A DNA stretch of 64,000 nucleotides from Crystallibacter permensis (GTDB lineage: Bacteria > Actinomycetota > Actinomycetes > Actinomycetales > Micrococcaceae): assembly GCF_025960875.1 (NCBI RefSeq), contig NZ_JAODLR010000005.1:1-64000 (forward strand). Reading direction: 5' to 3'. A program made the position numbers and the translations under genes. The notes beneath the pieces are model-generated. The model had not been told where the DNA came from and searched no databases. It saw only the letters and a program-made list of their open reading frames with translations. Positions 52,070-60,209 of this stretch are shown here, one piece after another (within the stretch, counting starts at the first letter, position 1; every line of letters begins with the position of its first letter).

Positions 52070-53347
52070 CTACCCGCGGTCCAGCTCACCTTCGGCCAGG
52101 CGCTGCACCACGGCGGTGAGCATGTGCAGACCGGCGACGATGTCCTCGTCCCGGGTGTACTCGTGCTCGTTGTGCGAGATCCCTTCCACGGACGGGACGA
52201 ACAGCATGACCGTGGGGACGATGTCCTTCATGTTGGTGGAGTCGTGCCCGGCCAGGGTCTTGACGCGGCCGTATGCCAGCCCCAGGTCCACGGCGATCTT
52301 CTCCGACAGCTCCACACCTTCGGGCTGGTACGGGGTGACCGGCCAGCAGTGCGAGGAGTGCTTCTCCACGGACACGTTGGCCAGCCGCTCGATCTCGGCC
52401 ATCCGGTCATGCAGCAGCTGGTCCGCCTGCGCCAGCACATCCTCGTCCGCCGAGCGCAGATCCAGCAGGAGCGTCACCTTCGACGGCACGACGACGGGAG
52501 AGTTGGGGTAGACGTCCAGCTGGCCCACCGAGGTGTGCAGGACGCCGGGGAACCGGTCCGCGATTTCGCGTGCGGCAACCACCAGCAGCGAGGCGCCGAG
52601 CAGCGCGTCCCGGCGGTCAGCGATCACAGTAGAACCGGTGTGCGCCTGCTCGCCGTGCACCACCAGCTGGTATTTGTTGGCGGCCCAGTTGGAGTCGACC
52701 ACGCCGATGGTGATGCCCTCGCGCTCCATGCTGCGGCCCTGCTCGATGTGGATTTCGGCGCAGTAGGCGGCTTCCGGCCCGTCGCCGGTGCCAAGGCAGC
52801 CGATCGATGCCAGCGCCTCCCCCACGGTGACGGCGGCAGAGTCCGCCGTCGCCAAGGCATCCTCAAGGGCGAGCTTGCCGGTGTAGACCGAGCTGCCCAT
52901 CATCGAGGGCTTGAAGCGCGCGCCTTCCTCGTTGAACCAATTGACGACGGCGAGGTTGTACTTGGGCTTCGAAGTCCCGTTTTCGCTGTGGGCGGCAACC
53001 CGGATGGCGGCGTGCGCCGCGGCGAGGACGCCGTACGCGCCGTCGTAACGACCCGCCGTCGGCTGCGAATCCAGATGCGAACCGACCAGGACGTAGGGTG
53101 CGCCGGGGACCAGCTCGAGCAGGCCGAACTGGTTGCCGATCCGGTCGAACTCCACGCGGAACCCATGCTGTTCGAGCAGCCGGGTCAGCCAGGCGCGCTG
53201 TTCGCCGTCGGCCGCGCCGCCGGCCAGCCGGTGCACGCCGCCGTTCGCGGTGGCGCCGAACGTGCACAGGGTGGCGAAGTCTTCAATGAACTTCGCGTCG
53301 CCGCCGGTGAAGGCTGCCGGGTTGGGTTCAACGATCGTGGCACTCAT
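52070..53347 (-). CDS. M20-family N-carbamoylase / allantoate amidohydrolase-like hydrolase
   Basis: A 425-residue zinc amidohydrolase of the hydantoinase/carbamoylase branch. Metal ligands appear in order: VGSHLDSQPTAGRYDGAYG (His and bridging Asp), VNWFNEEGARF (Glu pair), CAEIHIEQGRSME (His) and the C-terminal SHNEHEYT (His). The small dimerisation domain lies around HGEQAHTGSTV. Relatives cut N-carbamoyl amino acids or allantoate, giving ammonia and CO2. AGAGGAG precedes ATG 53347. It follows the ThDP enzyme by about 40 bp and likely shares its transcript. Confidence 0.88.
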   Translation of the reverse strand: MSATIVEPNPAAFTGGDAKFIEDFATLCTFGATANGGVHRLAGGAADGEQRAWLTRLLEQHGFRVEFDRIGNQFGLLELVPGAPYVLVGSHLDSQPTAGRYDGAYGVLAAAHAAIRVAAHSENGTSKPKYNLAVVNWFNEEGARFKPSMMGSSVYTGKLALEDALATADSAAVTVGEALASIGCLGTGDGPEAAYCAEIHIEQGRSMEREGITIGVVDSNWAANKYQLVVHGEQAHTGSTVIADRRDALLGASLLVVAAREIADRFPGVLHTSVGQLDVYPNSPVVVPSKVTLLLDLRSADEDVLAQADQLLHDRMAEIERLANVSVEKHSSHCWPVTPYQPEGVELSEKIAVDLGLAYGRVKTLAGHDSTNMKDIVPTVMLFVPSVEGISHNEHEYTRDEDIVAGLHMLTAVVQRLAEGELDRG

Positions 53348-53390
53348 GGTTTCTCCTCTGGAAAGCTGTTCGGGCGAAAGTTGCGCGGGC

Positions 53391-55055
53391 TCAGGAATCC
53401 GTCCGCGGAGCGCGGGTTTCGGGATCCTGCAGCACGTGCAGCACCGCGGGTTTGCCGCTGGCCACCGCGCGACGGAAGGCTTCTTCGAAATCTTCGGTGC
53501 GTTCCACCCGCTCGCCGTGGCCGCCATAGGTTTCGGCCCAGGCGGCGAAGTCCGGGTTGGTCAGGTGGGTGCCCGAGGGCCGGCCGGGGTATTCACGTTC
53601 CTGGTGCTCCCGGATGGTGGCGAAGCACTGGTTGTCCACCACGATGGCGATGAACCTGCCGCCGTAACCCACCGCCGTCGCAATTTCCTGGCCGTTCATC
53701 ATGAAGCAGCCGTCGCCGGCCACCGAGACCACCTGGCGTTCGGGGAAGATCAGGCTGGCTGCTACGGCGGCGGGAATGCCCATGCCCATGGCGCCGTTGC
53801 GCGGTGCGGCCAGCGAGTTGGCGGCCGTGTGCTGCAGGTAGCGTCCCGGCCACAGTGCGTGGTTACCGGCGCCGTACGTGATGACGACGTCCTGCTCCAG
53901 CTCACCGCGGAGGATCTCCATGCACACGCCCATGTCGACGCCGATCCCGCCGTCAGGCCGCGGCGTGGAGTAGCTTTCAAAGTCGGCGCGTGCGTTTGCG
54001 AGCCAGTTCGGCTGGGGCGACGTGCGGTAGTCCTGGCCGGCGAGTGCCAGGCTGAAGGCGGTCACGTCCGCGACGATGTGCTGGTCCAACCGGCCGTGGT
54101 GGCCCAGGATATCGCCGGGCATGACCAGCACGGTCTCGGCCGAAAGTCCGCGGGTGTAGCCGTCGCTGAGCACGTCGCCGCGCGGGCAGCCGATCAGCAC
54201 CAGCAGGTCCGCCTCGTTGAGCATCCGCGCGTTGGCATCGCTGCGGGCATAGCCGAGGTAGCCGATGTAGGAGTTGCCGCCGTCGAGCACGTGCGGCAAG
54301 GCGTCATAGGCGCGCCAGTCGGCGGCGACCGGCACGCCGTGCGTCGCCGCCCAGCGGGCGAGGGCTTCGCCGGACTCCTGCGTCCAGCCCTCGCCCCCGA
54401 CCACGATCAGCGGCCGCTTCGCCTGGGCGAAACGCTCGCCCAGTGCTTCGAGATCCGCGGCAGCGGGAGCGGTCCTGGCCAGGGCGCGCGGAGCAACCTG
54501 AGCGCCGTTCTGCACGGCGTGGGTCAGCACGTCCTCGGGCAGGCCGATCACCACTGGGCCCGGACGTCCGCTCAGCGAGGTGTGGATGGCGTCGTCGACG
54601 ACGGCGGCGGCCGAGGCCGCGTCGTCGAGCACCACAACCTTCTTGGCCGTGCTGCCGAACCAAGCGGTGATGTCGAACTCCTGGAACGCTTCGCGGCCGC
54701 GGTCCGCCACCGGGATCAACCCGACGAAGAGGATCATCGGGGTGGCGTCCTGGTACGCGGTGTGCACAGCGATCAGCGCGTTGGCCGCGCCCGGTCCGCG
54801 GGTCACCATGGCCACGCCCGGCAGGTCCGTCAAGCGGCCTTCCGCCACGGCCATGAATCCGGCGCCGCCCTCGTGCCGGGTGACCACGGTGTTGATGGAC
54901 GAATCGTGCAGCCCGTCGAGGACGTCCAGGAAGCTCTCCCCCGGCACGCCGTAGACCCGGCGGATGCCGGCGGCCTCCAGCTGGGCAACGATCAGGTGCC
55001 CGGCGGAGATCGTGTCCGTCTCGGTGGCCATCCGGGTCTCGGTCATTACGCTCAC
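53391..55055 (-). CDS. thiamine diphosphate-dependent enzyme (acetolactate synthase-like)
   Basis: A 554-residue ThDP enzyme. The catalytic Glu is in TRHEGGAGFMAVAEG near residue 62, the central FAD/NAD-like domain starts near KRPLIVVGGEGWTQ, and the diphosphate/magnesium motif is VAGDGCFMMNGQEIATAVG with VVDNQCFATIREH. Such enzymes make or break C-C bonds next to a keto group (acetolactate synthase, glyoxylate carboligase, sulfoacetaldehyde acetyltransferase). Its context with carbamoylase-like and RidA proteins hints at a glyoxylate- or keto-acid-type substrate. GGAGG is ten bases before GTG 55055. Divergent from the regulator at 55228. Confidence 0.83.
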   Translation of the reverse strand: MSVMTETRMATETDTISAGHLIVAQLEAAGIRRVYGVPGESFLDVLDGLHDSSINTVVTRHEGGAGFMAVAEGRLTDLPGVAMVTRGPGAANALIAVHTAYQDATPMILFVGLIPVADRGREAFQEFDITAWFGSTAKKVVVLDDAASAAAVVDDAIHTSLSGRPGPVVIGLPEDVLTHAVQNGAQVAPRALARTAPAAADLEALGERFAQAKRPLIVVGGEGWTQESGEALARWAATHGVPVAADWRAYDALPHVLDGGNSYIGYLGYARSDANARMLNEADLLVLIGCPRGDVLSDGYTRGLSAETVLVMPGDILGHHGRLDQHIVADVTAFSLALAGQDYRTSPQPNWLANARADFESYSTPRPDGGIGVDMGVCMEILRGELEQDVVITYGAGNHALWPGRYLQHTAANSLAAPRNGAMGMGIPAAVAASLIFPERQVVSVAGDGCFMMNGQEIATAVGYGGRFIAIVVDNQCFATIREHQEREYPGRPSGTHLTNPDFAAWAETYGGHGERVERTEDFEEAFRRAVASGKPAVLHVLQDPETRAPRTDS

Positions 55056-55215
55056 TACTAATCGTCCTCCACAGGTCTTGGTTGTCCAGGTCCTCGCCGC
55101 AGTTGTCCTACACAGCGATGTGCGGGAGCCGCGGGCACTCTGGCTGTCGGTCTGTTCCCATGATGGCAGTCGGCCGGGCCGCTGGAACTAGCAATAGCCA
55201 ACGCTTTATTTCCCC

Positions 55216-55221
55216 TACACT
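55216..55221 (+). promoter_or_regulatory. -10 box of a probably leaderless pucR-type promoter
   Basis: TACACT is followed by six bases and ATG 55228, with no ribosome site. The spacing equals that at selO and mazE. The 160 bp upstream to 55056 must also contain the promoter of the divergent ThDP gene. Confidence 0.5.
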
Positions 55222-55227
55222 GTGCTC

Positions 55228-56424
55228 ATGCACACACCCACTGGCAGCCCCGCCCCCTCGACCGGCAACGGTTCGGCCTCATCTCAGACCGGTGCCGATG
55301 ATGCCCGCTGGGTGCAGCTGGTGGGCGGGCTGAAGGACAAACTGCCCAGGATGCAGGAGCTATTCGTCGAGCGGGTGCGGGCCATTCCCGAGTACTCCGG
55401 GCATGCCGTTTCCGGCCAGGACCTGCAGTCCGCAGCCGCCAAGGCGATCGAGCTGACGCTGGACGCGATGGCCGGCAAGGAGCACTATCCGCGGCTGCTG
55501 GAGTTCGCCACCGATCTGGGCAACCGCCGCGCCCGCCAGGGCCTCCCGGCCGAGGCCCTCATCTCCGCCGTCCGCCTGGACTTCCCGATCATCTGGGCCA
55601 CCCTGCTGGAAATTTCAAATAACGACGACGCCGCCCTGCTGGTCCACCGGGCCGAGGAAGTTTGGCGGGTGGTGGATGACTACGCCACTGCCACTCACTC
55701 GAGCTACCTGGCCGCGCGCGTGAGCATGGCACAGGAGGAAGCCGGCGTCCGGCAGGAATTCATCTCAGCTCTCTTCGGTGCCCAGGGCCGCCTGCCCGAA
55801 ACCCGCGATCGGTTTGCCAAGGCATTCAGCTTGAAGCCGGACGTTCCATATGCCATCGCGGCAGCGAAGGGGCAGCCGGCGGCCGAGCTCCGGAAAGTGG
55901 CCTCGGCACCCAACCGAAGCCTGTCCATGTTCCTGCACCAGGCGGAAGAATACACCTACCTGTTCTGGCCTGAACCCCGTGGCGGCGGGTTCTCCGGTGC
56001 TCGCGGTGCCGGGCTCTCTTCGATTCCCTGCGGCCTGGCTACCGCCGCTGCCGGACTCGTGGATCTGGCCGCGGCCGGCCGCATCGCCGCCGCTCTGTCG
56101 GATCTAGCCACTCCGGACGACCAGGCGCCCGTCACTGTCGAGCGGCACTGGATCCGGTTGGCCCGTGCGCGGATGGACGCGCTCGGCGTGCAGCTCGGCG
56201 CCGGGTTGGACGCCCAGCTGGCCGCAGCCCGGCCAGATGAAATGGAGCGGCTGCGCGAGACCGTCTCCACTTTCCTGGCCAACGGCAGCGTCAGCGCCAC
56301 GGCGGACAAGCTCTACTGCCACCGCAACACCATCCTGAACCGGATGCGCCGCTTCAAGGAGCTGACCGGGATCGACCTGATGGTCCCGGTGCAGGCCGCC
56401 CGCGCCGTCGTCGCCTGGGCCTGA
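55228..56424 (+). CDS. PucR/CdaR-type transcriptional regulator
   Basis: A 398-residue regulator. The C-terminus has the PucR helix-turn-helix: TVSTFLANGSVSATADKLYC then HRNTILNRMRRFKELTGIDL. The N-terminal part is a helical sensing domain (RWVQLVGGLKDKLPRMQELF, and RRARQGLPAEALISAVRLDF), as in regulators of the GAF-like or RsbR-like N-terminal type. It lies between the two arms of a catabolic cluster and is the obvious controller of both. It is unlike the PucR protein at 25471 outside the DNA-binding domain. Confidence 0.87.
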   Translation: MHTPTGSPAPSTGNGSASSQTGADDARWVQLVGGLKDKLPRMQELFVERVRAIPEYSGHAVSGQDLQSAAAKAIELTLDAMAGKEHYPRLLEFATDLGNRRARQGLPAEALISAVRLDFPIIWATLLEISNNDDAALLVHRAEEVWRVVDDYATATHSSYLAARVSMAQEEAGVRQEFISALFGAQGRLPETRDRFAKAFSLKPDVPYAIAAAKGQPAAELRKVASAPNRSLSMFLHQAEEYTYLFWPEPRGGGFSGARGAGLSSIPCGLATAAAGLVDLAAAGRIAAALSDLATPDDQAPVTVERHWIRLARARMDALGVQLGAGLDAQLAAARPDEMERLRETVSTFLANGSVSATADKLYCHRNTILNRMRRFKELTGIDLMVPVQAARAVVAWA

Positions 56425-56576
56425 TGTAAACGCCCGCTCCGCTATTGGCGCCAGCACAAATTTTCGAAGCAAAGCCGGTTCAGATTTGGCACTGGACGCA
56501 GACTGCGTGTGGATCGATCCTTGAAGAAGCACCAATAGGGGCCATCCAGAGCTACTAATTTCTAAGGGCAAGACCA

Positions 56577-57392
56577 ATGAGCGATCAAGATGTTCTCAAC
56601 GGAATCAAAGCCAAGCACCGTGCCATGTGGGCCCTGGGCGACTATCCCTCGGTCGCCACGGAAGTCATACCGGCACTGGGCCCGGAACTCGTCGTGGCAA
56701 GTGGAATTCGCCCTGGCGAGCATGTGCTGGACATCGCCGCAGGCTCGGGCAACGCAGCCCTTCCGGCAGCCCGGATCGGCGCGCGGGTCACGGCGTCCGA
56801 CTTGACGCCTGCGCTGCTCGACGCCGGCCGCAGGCAAGCCGAAGGCGACGGCCTAACCCTCGAATGGCGGGAGGCCGACGCCGAGAACCTGCCGTTCGAC
56901 GACGGCTCCTTCGACGCCGCGATCTCCTGCGTAGGGATCATGTTCACTCCCAACCATCAGGCCAGCGCCGACGAACTCGTCCGCGTCCTCCGGCCCGGAG
57001 GCAGAATCGGCCTGATCAACTGGACACCCGAGGGCTTTATCGGCCAAATGTTCAAAACCATGAAGCCGTACGCTCCACCGCCGCCTCCGGGCGCACAGCC
57101 GCCGCCGCTGTGGGGCAACGAGGAGCACGTGCGGGAACTGCTGGGCGACCGGGTGACAGACGTCGTTGCGAAACGGGAAAAGCTGATGGTTGACCGGTTC
57201 GGCACCCCGGAAGAGTTCCGCGAATTCTTCAAGACCTGCTACGGACCCACCATCACCGCGTACCGCAACATCGCCGATAGCCCGGAGCGGGTGCAGGCGC
57301 TGGATGACGAGCTCGCCGGGCTGGCACGTACGAACCTCGGCAACGGCAGGATGGAATGGGAGTACCTGCTGTTCACGGCCGTCAAGAAGTGA
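56577..57392 (+). CDS. class I SAM-dependent methyltransferase
   Basis: A 271-residue methyltransferase of the UbiE/Methyltransf_11 type. Motif I is VLDIAAGSGNAALPAARIG near residue 49, with the acidic residue in VTASDLTPALLDAG and motif III at ADELVRVLRPGGRIGLINW. A proline-rich loop (PPPPPGAQPPP) near residue 165 is conspicuous. Substrate unknown. A hairpin terminator follows, so it is a separate unit inside the catabolic cluster. Confidence 0.85.
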   Translation: MSDQDVLNGIKAKHRAMWALGDYPSVATEVIPALGPELVVASGIRPGEHVLDIAAGSGNAALPAARIGARVTASDLTPALLDAGRRQAEGDGLTLEWREADAENLPFDDGSFDAAISCVGIMFTPNHQASADELVRVLRPGGRIGLINWTPEGFIGQMFKTMKPYAPPPPPGAQPPPLWGNEEHVRELLGDRVTDVVAKREKLMVDRFGTPEEFREFFKTCYGPTITAYRNIADSPERVQALDDELAGLARTNLGNGRMEWEYLLFTAVKK

Positions 57393-57428
57393 CCGGGCGT
57401 CGGCGAACGTAACCGGATGCAAAGATGA

Positions 57429-57455
57429 GCGCGCCGCCCATAGCGGGCGACGCGC
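57429..57455 (+). terminator. hairpin followed by GTCGTCGTTGGTT
   Basis: GCGCG-C-CGCCC (57429-57439) pairs with 57445-57455 with one mismatch, loop of five bases, then a GTCGTCGTTGGTT tail. It follows the methyltransferase stop by 37 bp and separates it from the transporter operon. Confidence 0.65.
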
Positions 57456-57495
57456 CGTCGTCGTTGGTTGAAAGGGATTGGGCACTGTTGGGGCC

Positions 57496-57573
57496 GGTGT
57501 GCATGTGCCCAATGCGCACCCGCTAATTGTGTGTGGATCTTTCTTGTGACGTACGCCACGCCGCGGGGATAGT
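57496..57573 (+). promoter_or_regulatory. candidate operator and promoter of the MHS transporter operon
   Basis: GGTGTGCAT (57496-57504) and ATGCGCACC (57512-57520) form an inverted repeat (eight of nine) with a seven-base spacer, upstream of a possible promoter TTGTGA (57544-57549), 18 bases, GATAGT (57568-57573). A site upstream of the promoter would suit an activator such as PucR. The same repeat was not found next to the ThDP gene. Confidence 0.35.
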
Positions 57574-57653
57574 GGTTTGCACAACAGCTTGTTCTGCACC
57601 GCAGGCGAATCAGAGCCAGGTGCCCTTCATCCCTTCCCCATTGGAGCTTACGA

Positions 57654-59042
57654 ATGTCTTCTGCAGCCACGCGAAGCGCTTCGACAAGTGCACGACTCGA
57701 CCGCGCAAAGATGCGCAAGATTTCCACCGCCAGCGTCATCGGTACCACCGTCGAATGGTACGACCTCTTCCTCTTCGGAACGGCGTCCGCGCTGGTCTTC
57801 AACCGAATCTTCTTCCCCGAGCTCGACGGCGCCATCGGCACCCTCCTCTCCTTCCTCACCTTCGCGTCCGCCTACCTGGCCCGCATGGTCGGCGCCATCC
57901 TCTTCGGCCACTTCGGCGACCGCGTTGGCCGCAAGTCCATGCTGCTGATCTCGCTGATCGCGATGGGCGCGGCGACTTTCGCCATCGGTCTGGTGCCTGA
58001 CTTCAATACCATCGGCATCGCCGCTCCCCTGCTGCTGCTGACCCTGCGCCTGATCCAGGGCCTGGCCCTCGGCGGCGAATGGGGCGGCGCGGTCCTGATG
58101 ACCGTGGAGCACGCGCCGGAAAACAAGCGCGGTTTCTACGGCTCCATGGTCCAGATCGGCGTGCCCGTGGGTACCCTGATCGCCAACGTGGCCTTCCTGC
58201 TGGTAGCCGCCAACCTGTCCGAGGCCGACCTGCTTAGCTGGGGCTGGCGCGTACCGTTCCTGCTCTCGGCCGTCCTGGTGGGCGTGGGCATCTACATCCG
58301 GTTGAACATCGAAGAGACCCCGTCCTTCCAGAAGGTCCGCGAGACCGGCGCCAAGGCGAAGATCCCGTTTGCCGATCTGATGCGCAAGTACTGGAAGCAG
58401 GTCATCCTCGGCGGCGTCGCCACCCTGTCCACCGGCAGCACCTTCACCCTGCTGGTCGCCTCCGGCGTCAACTACGGCACCACCGAACTGGGCCATTCCA
58501 GCGACACGATGCTCTGGGCCGTCATGTTCGCCTGCGTCCTGGCCTTTGTTGCCATCCCGTTCTTCGGCCGGCTCTCCGACCGCGTGGGCCGCAAGCCCAT
58601 CATCTTCGCCGGTGTGGCCGCCGAAGCGCTGCTTGCCTTCCCGATGTTCTGGCTGATGGACACCGGCTCCGTGCCGCTGATGTTCATCGGCTACGGCCTC
58701 ATGATGCTGGCCTTCTCCGCCAACTACGGCCCGATCGCCACCTTCCTGGCGGAACTGTTCGGCTCCAAGGTGCGCTACTCCGGCCTGTCCGTGTCCTACA
58801 TGCTCTCCGGCCTGCTGGGCTCGGCCGCTACCCCGGCCATCACGGTGGCCCTGCTCGCCGCCACCGGCCAGAGCTCCTCGATCGCCTGGTACGTGATGGG
58901 CGCCGCCGCGCTGTCCCTGATCGCGCTGTACCTGCTGACCGAGACCCGGCACGGCAACATCGACGCCGTTGAGGCAGCCCCGTCCAGCGAGAGCGTTGAC
59001 GCTCCGGCCGGCTTGGTTGAGAGTGCAGAGGTTGCCCGGTGA
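57654..59042 (+). CDS. MHS-family MFS transporter
   Basis: A 462-residue major facilitator with twelve membrane helices. ASVIGTTVEWYDLFLFGTAS near residue 27 and LFGHFGDRVGRKSMLLISLI near 87 (the loop 2-3 motif) are marks of the metabolite:H+ symporter family, as is GEWGGAVLMTVEHAPENKRG. Members import organic acids, betaines and related compounds. It overlaps the ridA-like gene by GTGA, so it most likely imports the substrate or intermediate of this cluster. Confidence 0.9.
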   Translation: MSSAATRSASTSARLDRAKMRKISTASVIGTTVEWYDLFLFGTASALVFNRIFFPELDGAIGTLLSFLTFASAYLARMVGAILFGHFGDRVGRKSMLLISLIAMGAATFAIGLVPDFNTIGIAAPLLLLTLRLIQGLALGGEWGGAVLMTVEHAPENKRGFYGSMVQIGVPVGTLIANVAFLLVAANLSEADLLSWGWRVPFLLSAVLVGVGIYIRLNIEETPSFQKVRETGAKAKIPFADLMRKYWKQVILGGVATLSTGSTFTLLVASGVNYGTTELGHSSDTMLWAVMFACVLAFVAIPFFGRLSDRVGRKPIIFAGVAAEALLAFPMFWLMDTGSVPLMFIGYGLMMLAFSANYGPIATFLAELFGSKVRYSGLSVSYMLSGLLGSAATPAITVALLAATGQSSSIAWYVMGAAALSLIALYLLTETRHGNIDAVEAAPSSESVDAPAGLVESAEVAR

Positions 59043-59431
59043 CCATCCGGCGCATCCACGCGGCCCCCGGCTCAATAGAGCCGGTGGGCCCGTACTCACA
59101 GGCGGTCGTCGCCAACGGCTTTGTCTTCACCGCGGGCCAGGTGCCCGCCAAGTCCAGTCTGGAGGACCAGCCGGACACGTTCGCCGAACAGGTCCGCCAG
59201 ACCATCCGGAACCTGGAGGCCGCGCTGATCGAAGCCGGCTCCGGTCTGGAACACGTCGTCAAGGTCAACACGTACCTGACCGAACCTGACCAGCTGGCCG
59301 AATACAACGCGGTCTACGAGGAATTCTTCGGCCCCCACAAGCCGGCCCGCACCTCGGTGTGCGTCAGCTTGTGGGGCGTGAGCCTGGAGATCGAATGCGC
59401 GGCGGTAGTGCCCGCACAGGAGGAGAAATAG
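59039..59431 (+). CDS. RidA/YjgF-family protein
   Basis: A 130-residue trimeric RidA-type protein, which hydrolyses reactive enamines/imines to keto acids. GSIEPVGPYSQAVVANGFVF and TAGQVPAKS at the start, VVKVNTYLTEPDQLAEYNAV in the middle, and the active-site Arg in PARTSVCVSLWG (near residue 105) are present; the terminal Glu region LEIECAAVVP follows. GTG 59039 overlaps the transporter stop. A member inside a catabolic operon suggests an aminoacrylate-type or imine intermediate. Confidence 0.9.
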   Translation: MTIRRIHAAPGSIEPVGPYSQAVVANGFVFTAGQVPAKSSLEDQPDTFAEQVRQTIRNLEAALIEAGSGLEHVVKVNTYLTEPDQLAEYNAVYEEFFGPHKPARTSVCVSLWGVSLEIECAAVVPAQEEK

Positions 59432-59434
59432 CCA

Positions 59435-60175
59435 ATGGAAATGTCCGCCACCGGGACCCTTGCCGCCGTCACCTTAGGCAATCCCGCCGCAGAGGTTGAG
59501 CTTCAGGTTGAGGTCGAGACTGAGCCTCACGCTGAGCGTCCGGTCCAGCAGCTGCCCGAGCTGCTGGAACAGCTATGCAGCGTCAGCTTCCCCACCCTGG
59601 GCCACTTCCTCGAAAAGGGATTCTGCTCCTCTGAGATCCGCGCGATAGTGCCCGGTGCCCGGATGGTGGGCGTTGCTTCCACGGCCCGGATTCCCGACGC
59701 CGATGCGGTGGCGGTCAACCACGCGCTCCTGCGCCTGCAGCCGGGCGAGGTGCTGGTGCTGGACATGGACGGCGACCGGCAGCACGCTCCCGTCGGCGCG
59801 GTGACCAGCGCGGCGGCCCGGGCGGGCGGCGCGGCCGGCATCCTGGTGGACGGCCCGGTGACCGACGTGGTGGAACTGAATGAAACGAACGATGGCGGGG
59901 CGCTGCCCGTGTTTGCCCGCGGCACCACCTGCCTCACCACCAAACGCCACGCGTCGGGCCGTGCCGAGTTCGGCGTCCCCGTGAGCGTCGGCGGTGTCAC
60001 CGTCCGGCCGGGCGACGTTGTCCTCGGTGACGACAACGGAGTGGTGGTGCTGGCACCCGAGGTGGCCGCCGCCGTCGTACTTCAGGCGGTTGAATCCGAC
60101 GCCGCCGAACCGAATATCCTCAGCCGGATTGCTGCCGGTGAGCCGCTCGAAAGGATCCTGTACCTTGGCCAGTAA
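59435..60175 (+). CDS. RraA-like / HMG aldolase family protein with altered active-site motif
   Basis: A 246-residue protein of the RraA/HMG-CHA aldolase family. ALLRLQPGEVLVLDMDGDRQ and VTSAAARAGGAAGILVDGPV, and later VRPGDVVLGDDNGVVVLAPE, are the conserved core. Aldolase members have an Arg-Asp pair in the DG-x-x-RD motif; here DGPVTD has Thr in the Arg place, so aldol chemistry may be lost or changed. The first 40 residues are an acidic extension. GAGGAG precedes ATG 59435. Confidence 0.8.
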   Translation: MEMSATGTLAAVTLGNPAAEVELQVEVETEPHAERPVQQLPELLEQLCSVSFPTLGHFLEKGFCSSEIRAIVPGARMVGVASTARIPDADAVAVNHALLRLQPGEVLVLDMDGDRQHAPVGAVTSAAARAGGAAGILVDGPVTDVVELNETNDGGALPVFARGTTCLTTKRHASGRAEFGVPVSVGGVTVRPGDVVLGDDNGVVVLAPEVAAAVVLQAVESDAAEPNILSRIAAGEPLERILYLGQ

Positions 60176-60209
60176 CGCGCCCGCGCCAGCCTCGACCGAA
60201 GGAGCAACC

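Noticed and set aside
53133-55061. A 642-codon plus-strand frame opposite the ThDP enzyme and the amidase
   Set aside because: Shadow of two well-supported genes; no motif.
57648-59099. A 483-codon minus-strand frame opposite the MHS transporter
   Set aside because: Antisense of a transporter with clear motifs; low-complexity Gly/Gln/Glu/His text.
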